NCBI RefSeq assembly: GCF_002262885.1
Contig: NZ_NKYF01000007.1
Coordinates: 186,001-250,000 of the forward strand
Source of the DNA: Pseudonocardia sp. MH-G8
GTDB lineage: Bacteria; Actinomycetota; Actinomycetes; Mycobacteriales; Pseudonocardiaceae
Length of the DNA stretch: 64,000 bases
Reading direction: 5' to 3'
Shown here: positions 16,931-25,167 of the stretch, in pieces
Layout: every line of letters starts with the position of its first letter
Position numbering within the stretch: position 1 is the first letter of the stretch
Notes under the pieces: model-generated
Databases searched by the model: none
Told to the model about the DNA's origin: nothing
What the model saw: only the letters and a program-made list of their open reading frames with translations
Translations under genes and position numbers: made by a program

Positions 16931-17482
16931 ATGCGTCGGATCGTGAACTCCACTTACGTCACCCTCGATGGCGTCATCGAGAGCCCGCAGGACTGGCCAT
17001 CGACCGGCGGGTTCAGCGAGGACGGCAACGCCGTGCAAGCCGAATTGCTGAAGGCCTGCGATGCGGTACTGATGGGTCGACGCACGTACCACGTGTTCGC
17101 ACCGGTGTGGATGTCGCTCGCCGGTGATCCGTTCGCCGATCGGATGAATGCGATGCCCAAGTATGTCGTTTCATCGACCCTGAAGGATCCGGAGTGGCAG
17201 AACACGGTCATCGTCGACAGCGATCCTGTTGCGGCAATCGCCGAGCTGAAGACGCAGCCGGGTGCCGATATCGTGCAGTACGGCTTCGGGCCCCTCGCGC
17301 ACGCGCTGATGGACGCCGGCCTGCTCGACGAGCTGCATCTGTGGGTGCACCCGTTCTTCATCGGAGCCCGCTCGTCGGACGATCTCCTGAACCGCGCAGG
17401 TTCAACCGGTCGGTTCGCGCTCACCGAGACGCTGTCGCTCAAGAACGGAATCGTCATCCTGAGGTACCGTTCCGCGGCTTGA
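16931..17482 (+). CDS. Dihydrofolate reductase-fold family protein (RibD C-terminal)
   Basis: A 183-residue protein with the RibD C-terminal/dihydrofolate-reductase fold. It shows RRIVNSTYVTLDGVIESP at the N-terminus, LMGRRTYHVFAPVW and the NADPH-side QYGFGPLAHALMDAGLLDEL. Proteins like this (YyaP/YwjB group) are presumed NADPH-dependent reductases with unknown substrates; it is not the housekeeping folate enzyme. The ATG at 16931 has GGGAAGAG about 7 bases upstream. The last 81 bases overlap, tail to tail, the end of the MFS gene on the other strand. Probably linked with the preceding AraC regulator. Confidence 0.85.
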   Translation: MRRIVNSTYVTLDGVIESPQDWPSTGGFSEDGNAVQAELLKACDAVLMGRRTYHVFAPVWMSLAGDPFADRMNAMPKYVVSSTLKDPEWQNTVIVDSDPVAAIAELKTQPGADIVQYGFGPLAHALMDAGLLDELHLWVHPFFIGARSSDDLLNRAGSTGRFALTETLSLKNGIVILRYRSAA

Positions 17483-18898
17483 CCGTCCCGGGACTCCGAG
17501 CCACGCCACGAGACCGCCGAGCAGGAACATGCCGGCGCAGATCAGCATGGCCAGGTCGAAGCCCCGGTCGAGGGCGGCCGGGTTGTCGGCGGCGTCCTGC
17601 GGCAACCCGGCGAACAGCGGCAGCGCGGCGACCACGACCAGACCGGCGGCTCGGGCCACCCCGTTGTTGACCGCGCTGGCGATGCCCGCGCGCGTGTCGG
17701 GAACGGCGCTGAGCACCGTGGTGGTGATGGGCGGGGTGATCAGCGGGATGCCGATGCCGGTGAGGGCGACGACGGGGAGCACGTCCGTCGGATAGGACGA
17801 TTGCATGCCGACCCGAGTGGCGAGCAGCAGTGCCACGGCACAACACAGCGAGCCGGCCGCCAGAGGCACGCGCGGACCGATGCGAGCGGTGAGCGCACCG
17901 GCCCGCGCCGAGAGGGCCAACGTGAGCACGGTCAGCGGGAGAAGGGCGAGCCCGGTCGCCAGTGGGGAGTAGCCGACGGTGAGCTGCAACTGGATCGGCA
18001 GGAAGAAGATGAACCCGGCCAACGCGCCGTACAGGAAGAAGCTCGCGAGATTGGCGGCGCTGAACTGCCGTGACGTGAACAGCCCCAGCGGGAGCATCGG
18101 GGCCTGGCTTCGGCGCTCGACCCGGACGAAGCCGGCGAAGGCGAGCAGTCCCACCGCTGCGGCGACACCGCCGCTACTGGAGGGCTGGATCAGTGCATAG
18201 GTCATGCCACCGAGCCCCACCGCCGCCAGTAGCGCGCCCGCCACGTCGAACCGGTGAGCGGGGCGCTCGTCCCGGCTTTCGGGCACGTGACGGGCCAGCA
18301 GTGCTGCGATGACGACGGCGATCGGCACGTTGATCAGGAACACCCACTGCCAGCCCGCCGCGTCCACCAGCGCGCCACCGACCAGCGGGCCGGCAGCGCC
18401 GGCAGTCCCGCTCAGCCCCGACCACCAGCCCACGGCACGGGCCCGATCGTCGGTATGGAACGAGGCCTGGATCAGGGCCAGGGAACCCGGGACGATCAGC
18501 GCTCCGCCGATGCCTTGCAACACCCGCCCCGCGATCAGCCAGGCCGCGCTGGGCGCGAGACCGCACAGCAGCGACGCGGCCGCGAACCACACCACGCCGA
18601 CCAGGTAGACCCGACGCCGCCCGAAGCGGTCGCCGAGCCCGCCGCCCAAGAGGATCAGTGCGGACAGGACCAAGGTGAACGCATTGACCGTCCATTGCAA
18701 CTCGGCCAGGGACGAGGCCAGGTCGCGCTCCAGCGCGGGTAGGGCCACGTTCACCACGGTCGTCTCCAGCAGCACCAACCCGGAGCCGAGGGCGGTCACG
18801 CCCAGTACCCACCTGCCGGCCGGTTCGGACAGCCGGACGCTCGTCGAATGCGGCTCCGGAGCCCGGCGGGCCGGTCGGTGGGAGCGTGGGTCGGCCAT
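17402..18898 (-). CDS. MFS drug-efflux transporter (DHA2/EmrB-QacA type)
   Basis: A 498-residue exporter of the DHA2 branch of the major facilitators, with up to 14 helices. Motifs are LETTVVNVALPALERDL in helix 1, GGGLGDRFGRRRVYLVG between helices 2 and 3, RVLQGIGGALIVPGSLALI and GWQWVFLINVPIAVVIA. Such pumps expel drugs or other hydrophobic molecules with the proton gradient. The ATG at 18898 is followed by a 40-residue polar stretch before the first helix. The C-terminal 27 codons overlap the dihydrofolate-reductase-like gene on the other strand. It is divergent from a LysR gene across 86 bases containing a LysR-type palindrome, so it is probably that regulator's target. Confidence 0.92.
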   Translation of the reverse strand: MADPRSHRPARRAPEPHSTSVRLSEPAGRWVLGVTALGSGLVLLETTVVNVALPALERDLASSLAELQWTVNAFTLVLSALILLGGGLGDRFGRRRVYLVGVVWFAAASLLCGLAPSAAWLIAGRVLQGIGGALIVPGSLALIQASFHTDDRARAVGWWSGLSGTAGAAGPLVGGALVDAAGWQWVFLINVPIAVVIAALLARHVPESRDERPAHRFDVAGALLAAVGLGGMTYALIQPSSSGGVAAAVGLLAFAGFVRVERRSQAPMLPLGLFTSRQFSAANLASFFLYGALAGFIFFLPIQLQLTVGYSPLATGLALLPLTVLTLALSARAGALTARIGPRVPLAAGSLCCAVALLLATRVGMQSSYPTDVLPVVALTGIGIPLITPPITTTVLSAVPDTRAGIASAVNNGVARAAGLVVVAALPLFAGLPQDAADNPAALDRGFDLAMLICAGMFLLGGLVAWLGVPGRSSRGTVPQDDDSVLERQRLGEREPTG

Positions 18899-18953
18899 GC
18901 GCCGATGGTTCGCTGCCGCTTCGATCCGATCAACGGGCGACTTCGCAACAATC

Positions 18954-18970
18954 GATTCGTCGGGCGAATC
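18954..18970. promoter_or_regulatory. LysR-type box between DHA2 exporter and lysR
   Basis: GATTCG-TCGGG-CGAATC is a perfect 17-base inverted repeat containing the T-N11-A pattern typical of LysR-family sites. It lies 14 bases upstream of the lysR ATG and about 55 bases upstream of the exporter ATG, the right place for autoregulation plus control of the divergent exporter. Confidence 0.55.
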
Positions 18971-18984
18971 AATCAGGGCCGGTC

Positions 18985-19899
18985 ATGGAGCTTGAGCAGA
19001 TACGCATCGCGCTGGTGCTCAGTGAGGAGTTGCACTTCGGCCGCACGGCGAGCCGGCTCCGCATCTCCCAGCCGCGGGTATCACAGCGGCTGGCCGCGCT
19101 GGAACGCGAGCTCGGCGGCATGCTGTTCGACCGGACCAGCCGTCGGGTTCGGCTGACACCGCTGGGCATGCGTTTCCGCGACGAGGTCGGCGCTGCCTAC
19201 GAGCAGTTGCTCGCCGCCGGTCGATCCGTGAGCGACGCCGGCCGGCGGCTCGCCGGCGAGATCCGGATCGGCTTCACCCCGACGACAGCCGGCAGTGCAC
19301 TTGCCGACTTCGTCCGGGCTTTCGGGCGCCGGCATCCCGATATTTCCGTGATCCATCGGGAAGTCAGCTTTGCGCGGCCTTACGACGGCTTGCGGACCGG
19401 TGAGATCGACGTCCTCCTGATGTGGCGGACCGGGGCCCCGGGCGGCGACCTCACCGAGGGGCCGTCGATCGACCGGCAGGAACGCGTGGCCGTGATGGCG
19501 GTCGACCACCCGCTGGCCGGACGCCGAACGATCTCGACGCTGGAGGTCGACCGCTGGGTACTGATGATCAACTTCGCACCGGCCCAGGTCCTCGATGTCA
19601 TTCTGCCGCCGACGAACGTCGAAGGAACACCGATCCCGCGGGTGCGGGTGGAGAGCTCGATCAGCACGATGGCCGAGTACGTCGCGCACGTCGCGAAGGG
19701 CTCCTCCGTGCATCCCACGGTGCGCTCGCTGTCCGAGCTGGTGAATCGCGACGATCTGACCTACGTCCCGCTCGACGACCTTCCACCGGTGGACCTGTGC
19801 CTGGTCTGGTGCACGTCCCACGAGAGCGCCACCATCCGCGCTGCAGCGGCGGTCGCGGAGACGATCGATCTGCCTCCCGTAGGGGGTGGAGGTTGCTGA
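18985..19899 (+). CDS. LysR-family transcriptional regulator
   Basis: A 304-residue LysR regulator: N-terminal winged helix (residues 1-60, MELEQIRIALVLSEELHFGR, SQPRVSQRLAALERELGG) and a periplasmic-binding-fold effector domain (about 90-295). The ATG at 18985 is the usual family start; earlier in-frame codons would extend through the operator. It is transcribed away from the DHA2 exporter at 17402-18898 with a palindromic LysR box between them, so it most likely controls that exporter in response to the exported compound. Confidence 0.92.
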   Translation: MELEQIRIALVLSEELHFGRTASRLRISQPRVSQRLAALERELGGMLFDRTSRRVRLTPLGMRFRDEVGAAYEQLLAAGRSVSDAGRRLAGEIRIGFTPTTAGSALADFVRAFGRRHPDISVIHREVSFARPYDGLRTGEIDVLLMWRTGAPGGDLTEGPSIDRQERVAVMAVDHPLAGRRTISTLEVDRWVLMINFAPAQVLDVILPPTNVEGTPIPRVRVESSISTMAEYVAHVAKGSSVHPTVRSLSELVNRDDLTYVPLDDLPPVDLCLVWCTSHESATIRAAAAVAETIDLPPVGGGGC

Positions 19900-20064
19900 C
19901 CGACCACGTGGTGTGGCTGTTACCCGACGCCGTGGGCGGCCAGGTCGTGGATCACCGTTGATCGCCACCCGGAGTACGCGTACGTCATCTTCCGCGACGC
20001 CGGCTCGGGAGCCGAGGCGTATCGTCTGCGCTCCTACGATCGCGTAGGGCTACGGGCGTCTTGC

Positions 20065-20697
20065 TCAGCGCGAGCGACGGATGCACGCAACGGCCACCGC
20101 CACCGCCACCGCAGCCGCGCTCACCGCGGCGGCCACCCCCATCCGGCGGCCCGGGCGCCGCATGCACGCCAGTACGGCAGCCGGCGTCAGCCGCAATGCG
20201 GGCTCGCCGGTCAGGATGCCCATGATGCTGGAGCGTGACGTCGGGTCGAGCACCGCCAGGCGACCGCGAGGTCCGTGTGCCTCGACACGCAGATCGGCGT
20301 CGGCCATCGCCCGCAGGACCTCCGCCGTATCCGGCCACGGGGGCAACGCGTCCAGGAAGACCTGGGGACGGTCGACGTCGAGACGCAGACCCGCGGCGCC
20401 GCTGGTCACCTTTGCGCGGGCGCCGTCGCCGGCATCGACGCTCAGGGCGAGATCGGCGACGAGGGCCATGTGGCGGGGCGGATCGGGCCCGCCGATCCGC
20501 TTCACGCGGTATGCGCCTCGAACGATGCCGTCGAGCCGCCAGGTGGCGGTCGGTGAGCCCGGACCTGGGGAAGCTACCGCGACGGTCGTGTTCTCGAAGG
20601 CGTGATCGAGCACGAGCTCGTTCCGGGCGAGGAACTCCCGGAGGTCATGGCCGAACTGGCGCATCTCGGTCCAGCCACTGGTCGTGGGTTTCGTCAT
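20065..20697 (-). CDS. Hypothetical protein with C-terminal membrane anchor
   Basis: A 210-residue protein I do not recognise. The N-terminal part is soluble with mixed helix and strand and contains repeated acidic/hydrophobic strands (RHMALVADLALSVDAGDG). Near the end, about residues 186-204, is an alanine/valine-only stretch followed by CIRRSR, which looks like a tail anchor. The ATG at 20697 is preceded by GAGGTGG. It lies 113 bases downstream of the truncated tetR remnant on the same strand and may once have been its partner. No catalytic motif is evident. Confidence 0.6.
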   Translation of the reverse strand: MTKPTTSGWTEMRQFGHDLREFLARNELVLDHAFENTTVAVASPGPGSPTATWRLDGIVRGAYRVKRIGGPDPPRHMALVADLALSVDAGDGARAKVTSGAAGLRLDVDRPQVFLDALPPWPDTAEVLRAMADADLRVEAHGPRGRLAVLDPTSRSSIMGILTGEPALRLTPAAVLACMRRPGRRMGVAAAVSAAAVAVAVAVACIRRSR

Positions 20698-20809
20698 CGT
20701 CCACCTCGCATCTGCTCGCCACCTGCGCCGATCAGGCCGAACGCCGTGTGCGCGGCGACGGCGGGCCACAGCGAGCACGCTCGGGGATGGCACACGAGGA
20801 CAGTGTCGC

Positions 20810-21262
20810 TCAGCGGCCGCTGAGGGTGCGGGCCCAGGGTTCGTCGATGTCGGGGAGGCCGAGTGCGGTGACGACGTTGGCCAGCATGCCGGCACCGAAC
20901 CACTGGCAGACGGCCTCCTCGTCGTTGCCCAGGAGCTCGCGGACGAGCTCGGTCTGCCGCGCGTAGCACGATCGCGCGGCGTCGCCGACGAGCGGCTCGT
21001 CGGCGGCGCAGTTGGCCTGCATGAGGAACATCAGGATGTCCCGGTCCTCGATCAGGCCGGTATAGGCCGTGCGCGCCACGTGCAGGGCTTCTGCGGGGGA
21101 GCGCGGTGGTTGCGCCGCGTGGGCGACCTGGGCGGCCAGGGTGGTCGCGATCAGCTCGGAGACGTGGTGGATAACGCTGGCGAACAGTGCCTGCTTGTTG
21201 GTGAAGAGGCGGTAGAGGTAGGGCTGTGAGATGCCGGCTCGTTCGGCGATCTCCTGGGTCGA
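20810..21262 (-). pseudogene. 5'-truncated TetR-family regulator
   Basis: The conserved part starts abruptly in the middle of the TetR helix-turn-helix (STQEIAERAGISQPYLYRLF) and continues through a normal C-terminal ligand domain to the stop at 20810, about 150 residues. The first helix that should precede it is missing. Upstream the frame stays open but runs through the LexA box and start of the DUF222 gene and has no TetR character. No ATG or GTG lies at the right place. I interpret this as a tetR gene whose 5' end was replaced when the DUF222/HNH gene arrived. A functional protein from a remote start cannot be excluded. Confidence 0.6.
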
Positions 21263-21286
21263 TGGCCACCCGAACAGACCATGTCT

Positions 21287-21302
21287 TCGAACACATGTTC
21301 GA
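21287..21302. promoter_or_regulatory. LexA (SOS) box of the DUF222/HNH gene
   Basis: TCGAACACATGTTCGA matches the actinobacterial LexA operator TCGAAC-N4-GTTCGA at every specified position. It ends 13 bases before the ATG of the DUF222/HNH gene and lies directly upstream of a -10 element, so LexA binding would block the promoter until DNA damage. Confidence 0.88.
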
Positions 21303-21303
21303 C

Positions 21304-21309
21304 TAAACT
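21304..21309 (+). promoter_or_regulatory. -10 element, probably leaderless, of DUF222/HNH gene
   Basis: TAAACT fits the TANNNT -10 pattern and ends 6 bases before the ATG at 21316, so transcription should begin at or next to the start codon. The GGAGG at 21310-21314 is only one base from the ATG, too close to act as a normal ribosome-binding site, which also favours a leaderless mRNA. Confidence 0.5.
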
Positions 21310-21315
21310 GGAGGC

Positions 21316-22635
21316 ATGCCCGCAGTCTCCACCGCATACGAACGCCTCCACGAGGCGATCGAGGATTTGCGGACGGCTGCGGAATCCGCTCTGGCCTCCG
21401 ACGGTGAACTACTCTCGGTGTTGTCGGTGACCGAAGGCGTGTCACGGCAACTGGATTACCTCACCGTCTCCACCACCGCCGCCCTGCAACGGCGCGGCAC
21501 CTTCACCGAACGCGGCTACCGCAAACCCGAAAGCGCCCTCACCGACCTTCTCGGCTGCGACTCCTACGAAGCCCGCCGCCGGGTGGTGGCCGCGGAGCAG
21601 GCGTGTGAGCAGATCGGGCTCGACGGCACCGTGCTGCCCGCCCGCCTCCCCGCCACCGGGAAGGCGTTCGCCGCCGGACAGGCCGGGCTGCGTCACGTCG
21701 AAGTCATCGCCGCCCTTCTCAACACTGCGGAGGCTGGGCGGATCACCGACTGGCAGCGGGCGGGGTTGGAAGAGCAGCTGGCCGGTATGGCCGGCGAGTA
21801 CTCGCCCGGGCAGCTGCGCAAGATCGGCACCCAGCTCCTGGAAGCCCTGGACGGCGACGGTCCCGAGCCTGATGACAATCCGCCGGAGCCGGTCAACCGG
21901 CTGCAGGTGCGTAAGCGTCGCGACGGGTCGGGCGGGACGATCAGCGGGCAGTTCGACGACGCGGCGATGTTCGATGCGATCGCCACTGTGATCGATGCCA
22001 AGGCGAAGCCTCTCGGCCGGGATGATCAGCGATCGACGGGGCAGCGTCAGGCCGAAGCCCTCGCGGATGCGTGTGGGTTCGTCCTCGCTCATGCCGATCA
22101 CGCCACCCTCCCCGATGCCGGTGGGCGACGGCCGCACCTGAACGTGCTGATCCGGCTCGAGGACCTCGAAACCCGCGCCCGGTCAGCCGTGCTCGACTTC
22201 GGCGGCCGCATGAGCCCCGCCTCGGTGCGGATGCTGGCCTGTGACGCCGCCGTCGTGCCGATCGTCATGAACGGCGCCGGGCAACCCCTCGACGTGGGGC
22301 GTTCCACCCGGGTGATCCCCGACGGGTTGCGCAGGGCAGTCACCGCCCGCGACCGTGGATGCGCGCACCCGGGCTGCGACCGGACACCTTCTTGGTGCGA
22401 AATTCACCACATCTGGGAGTGGGAGCACGGCGGCCCCACCGAACTGGGCAACCTGGTGAGTTTGTGCAAGGTCCACCACCGCTTGATCCACGATTCCGGG
22501 TGGGTGGTCCGGATCCGCGACGGGTTACCGGAGTTCATCCCGCCGAAATGGATTGACCCGGAGCAATTGCCCCGCCGGTCGGCCTCGTCCGTGATGACCT
22601 CCTGGTCGTCGTCCATGTCGTCCATGTCGTCGTGA
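21316..22635 (+). CDS. DUF222 / HNH endonuclease-domain protein (REP13E12 type), SOS-regulated
   Basis: A 439-residue protein with an N-terminal DUF222 region (about residues 1-300: LDYLTVSTTAALQRRGTF, YEARRRVVAAEQ) and a C-terminal HNH nuclease domain (about 340-395) with CAHPGC, CEIHHIWEWEHGG, NLVSLC and VHHRLIH. HNH domains cut DNA with a divalent metal. This is the 13E12 family, multi-copy in mycobacteria and relatives, where several members are LexA-controlled; a perfect LexA box precedes this copy. The C-terminus ends in a serine/methionine tail encoded by 9-base repeats. It abuts a decapitated tetR, consistent with insertion as a mobile unit. Confidence 0.93.
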   Translation: MPAVSTAYERLHEAIEDLRTAAESALASDGELLSVLSVTEGVSRQLDYLTVSTTAALQRRGTFTERGYRKPESALTDLLGCDSYEARRRVVAAEQACEQIGLDGTVLPARLPATGKAFAAGQAGLRHVEVIAALLNTAEAGRITDWQRAGLEEQLAGMAGEYSPGQLRKIGTQLLEALDGDGPEPDDNPPEPVNRLQVRKRRDGSGGTISGQFDDAAMFDAIATVIDAKAKPLGRDDQRSTGQRQAEALADACGFVLAHADHATLPDAGGRRPHLNVLIRLEDLETRARSAVLDFGGRMSPASVRMLACDAAVVPIVMNGAGQPLDVGRSTRVIPDGLRRAVTARDRGCAHPGCDRTPSWCEIHHIWEWEHGGPTELGNLVSLCKVHHRLIHDSGWVVRIRDGLPEFIPPKWIDPEQLPRRSASSVMTSWSSSMSSMSS

Positions 22636-22853
22636 TACGAGTGGGAGTCAGGACGTCGACCGCGGCGCGAGCACGGCGTCGGCGAGCGCGGTGGTCGGTG
22701 GCCCGAGCTGTCGGGCTCGTCGTCGATGCCGGTGACCAGCACCGCGTCGGCGGTGCGGCGGTGCGGCGTGCATGGCGGGCGGATCGGCGGCTCGGATCGT
22801 CTGCGACAGCCGGGTCCCGACGCGCAGCTCTCGGATGCTGCACGATCGGGTTC

Positions 22854-23546
22854 ATGGCACGCCGCACCACGCGTCGAAGGAACCGGCCGGACCCACCCCT
22901 GGAGCCGGAGGGGTACGACCCCGCGCCGGCCACCGTGACGCAGGGCGCGGTGTGGGATTGTGTCGCGGCGGACGATCAGACCGCCGTCGAGTCGCACGTG
23001 ACGGACTGGAAGATCCAGGAAAGCCGGCTGACCGGGGTCGATCTCGCCGGCCGCGATCTCCGCGGGTTCCGTTGCCGCGACACCCGCTTCGTCCGGTGCG
23101 ATCTGTCGGGCGCAGTACTCGAAGGTGCAGAACTCGAACGCGTGGTGTTCGAGGAGTGCCGCCTGCGCGGGACCGTGCTGGACCGCGCGCACCTCGTCGA
23201 CGTCCACCTCGCGGAGTGCTCAGCAGACCTGATCAATCTGCGTACGGCGCGGGCGTACCGCTTGCTGGTCGAGGACTCCCGGATGCGCGCTGCGGACCTC
23301 ACGAATCTCACGCTGGCCCAGGGCGCCGTCCTGCGGTGCGACCTGAGCGAGGCGATCCTCTACGAGGCGAAGCTCGGTCGGGCCCGGCTGCACGGCTCCG
23401 ACCTTTCCGACATCCGCAATGCGCTCGCTCTGACCGGCTGCGTGATCGGTCCCGAACAACAGGATGCAGTGGGCGAGCTCTTGCTCGCTGCGCTCGACAT
23501 CACCATCACCGACGACACCATCACCGACGACGGTGCTGCACCGTGA
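22854..23546 (+). CDS. Pentapeptide-repeat protein
   Basis: A 230-residue protein whose middle (about residues 55-200) consists of pentapeptide repeats of the A(D/N)LxX type, for example LTGVDLAGRDLRGF, CDLSGAVLEGAEL and CDLSEAILYEAKL. They fold as a right-handed quadrilateral beta-helix. Some members mimic DNA and protect DNA gyrase; most have no assigned role. Unlike MfpA, the N-terminus carries a basic stretch (MARRTTRRRNRPD). It follows the SOS-regulated HNH gene on the same strand after 218 bases. Whether the two are functionally linked is unknown. Confidence 0.85.
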   Translation: MARRTTRRRNRPDPPLEPEGYDPAPATVTQGAVWDCVAADDQTAVESHVTDWKIQESRLTGVDLAGRDLRGFRCRDTRFVRCDLSGAVLEGAELERVVFEECRLRGTVLDRAHLVDVHLAECSADLINLRTARAYRLLVEDSRMRAADLTNLTLAQGAVLRCDLSEAILYEAKLGRARLHGSDLSDIRNALALTGCVIGPEQQDAVGELLLAALDITITDDTITDDGAAP

Positions 23547-23579
23547 CGCCCGGCAGCCGGTGACCGCTGCTGCCCGCGG

Positions 23580-24164
23580 TCACCGGGGTGGTGGGTCGGC
23601 GGTCAGGTCGTCCCGGTGTCCTCGGCGGGCTTCGCGGTCGAACAGGCCCAGGATCTCGCAGGGCCCACCCTCGGCGCCGATCGCGTGCGGCAGCATCGTG
23701 GGGAACTCGGCGGCCTGGTTGGTCTCCACGCGGATGCGGCTGGAGCCCAGGAGCAGGACCGCGGCGCCGGAGAGGACGACGAACCATTCGCGGCCCGGGT
23801 GTGCGCGCAGCCGGGCCGGGCTCTCCGGGGGTGGGTCGGTGATGCGCCGGCGCACAACGGTCATGCCGGGTTCGGCCTTGATCGACCAGCGCCGCACCTC
23901 GTGGGAGCCGGAGGTCGTCGGGTTGGACACGACGTTGTCGGTGCCGGCCTCCACCAGTTGGTCCAGTGAGGTGTCCAGCGCCTTGGCCAGGATGACGAGC
24001 TGGTCCAGGGCCAGTCTGCGCTGGCCGTTCTCGATCCGGCTCAGGGAGGACTGGCTGATGTTCGCCCGTGCCGCCAACTCCTCCAACGACCAGCCCTGGG
24101 CCACGCGCAGGGCGCGGAGGCGGTTGCGCACGAGACTGTCCATGTCGTCGGTCGTTTGCGCCAT
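23580..24164 (-). CDS. XRE-family regulator with cupin domain
   Basis: A 194-residue regulator: N-terminal Cro/CI helix-turn-helix (about residues 10-66, RVAQGWSLEELAARANISQS, LSRIENGQRR) and a C-terminal cupin (about 85-185, RAHPGREWFVVLSGAAVLLL) that senses a small ligand. The ATG at 24164 is favoured because TACAAT lies exactly 7 bases upstream, giving a leaderless transcript. It converges on the pentapeptide gene. Target unknown; such XRE-cupin proteins typically repress a nearby amine, sugar or efflux gene. Confidence 0.9.
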   Translation of the reverse strand: MAQTTDDMDSLVRNRLRALRVAQGWSLEELAARANISQSSLSRIENGQRRLALDQLVILAKALDTSLDQLVEAGTDNVVSNPTTSGSHEVRRWSIKAEPGMTVVRRRITDPPPESPARLRAHPGREWFVVLSGAAVLLLGSSRIRVETNQAAEFPTMLPHAIGAEGGPCEILGLFDREARRGHRDDLTADPPPR

Positions 24165-24171
24165 GAGCAAG

Positions 24172-24177
24172 ATTGTA
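24172..24177 (-). promoter_or_regulatory. Leaderless -10 element of XRE-cupin gene
   Basis: On the minus strand TACAAT ends 7 bases before the ATG at 24164, placing the transcription start on the start codon. No ribosome-binding site is present in between. The -35 region is not clear. Confidence 0.55.
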
Positions 24178-24350
24178 TGACGTGGGGGCATGAGACGTGT
24201 AATCGTCGATGAAGTCTGCGAGCAGGTCGGGAGATCGGGCTCGGGGTCGCCACGATGCGGTCCAGCGCGGAGCCCGTCGATCCCCGTTTTCGGCAACGGT
24301 GGGTGGTGCCTCGGCGTTCGTGGCCGGTTTCGCCCTGCTGCCGGGTCTCG

Positions 24351-24959
24351 TCAGGCGGGCGGCCAAGCCTGTAGCGCGGCGTCGGCGACCCGGTGCAGCT
24401 CCTCGCGGCCGGCGCTACTCGCGGCCTGGACGGCGATCCCGCCCGACACGGTCATGAGGAACCGGGCGAGCAGCCCCGGGTCGGACGTCGCTGGCAGGTC
24501 CCCCTCGTCCCGGGCTCGCTGGAACCTGTCCTCGAGGCGGGAGCAGGCGTCGTTGCGCCAGTCGGACAGGAAATCCTGGACGGCTCGGTCTGCGGGCGCC
24601 GCGGCCAGGGCTCCCTGCACGCCGAGGCATCCGGACGGCTGCTCGGGGTGGGTGGTGGTCTCGACCGCGCCGTGCAGGAACGCCGTGGCCACCGCCCGGG
24701 CGGTCGGTTCCTCCAGTGCGCGTGTCGCGTAGGCGGCCGGTCCGGCGGAGTAGCGCTGCACGGCCTTGCGGAACAGGTCCTCCTTGTTGCCGAAGGCCGC
24801 GTACATGCTCGTGCGGGTGATGCCCATCGCCGCGGTCAGGTCGGTGAGGCTGGCCCCTTCATATCCCTGCGCCCAGAACACCCGCATCGCGCGCTCGAGC
24901 GCCTCGTCCACGTCGAACTCCCGCGGCCGGCCGATCGTCGCCCTCCGGGTGCCTGCCAT
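24351..24959 (-). CDS. TetR/AcrR-family transcriptional regulator
   Basis: A 202-residue repressor with the N-terminal helix-turn-helix (about residues 10-62, FDVDEALERAMRVFWAQGYE, ITRTSMYAAFGNKEDLF) and a helical ligand-binding C-terminus. The GRPREF start and PSGCLGVQGAL segment are typical of a large actinobacterial TetR subgroup. The ATG at 24959 is chosen because TATGCT lies exactly 7 bases upstream, another leaderless promoter. On the same strand upstream are a SnoaL-like gene and an acyl-CoA dehydrogenase-like gene; a palindrome in the SnoaL promoter is a candidate target. Confidence 0.92.
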   Translation of the reverse strand: MAGTRRATIGRPREFDVDEALERAMRVFWAQGYEGASLTDLTAAMGITRTSMYAAFGNKEDLFRKAVQRYSAGPAAYATRALEEPTARAVATAFLHGAVETTTHPEQPSGCLGVQGALAAAPADRAVQDFLSDWRNDACSRLEDRFQRARDEGDLPATSDPGLLARFLMTVSGGIAVQAASSAGREELHRVADAALQAWPPA

Positions 24960-24966
24960 GACACCG

Positions 24967-24972
24967 AGCATA
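24967..24972 (-). promoter_or_regulatory. Leaderless -10 element of tetR
   Basis: TATGCT on the minus strand is separated from the ATG at 24959 by 7 bases, so the mRNA should start at the start codon. The rest of the 208-base gap up to the SnoaL-like gene shows no coding character. Confidence 0.5.
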
Positions 24973-25167
24973 GTCTCGCCCTCGGTCGGCGCCCGCTGTG
25001 CCAGGTCCGTTCAGTACCGAGCAGCGCAGATGAGTCGGGTGGTCAGAGGCGCGATGGGACAGTTCGGTGGCCCGGTCCGATCGAGACTCCACTCCGCACG
25101 GGCGCTAGCCGTGATCGCAGCCATCCAGGCGGCGCCTGCGGGTCCGGCACGGCGCGCCCGGGGCGGG

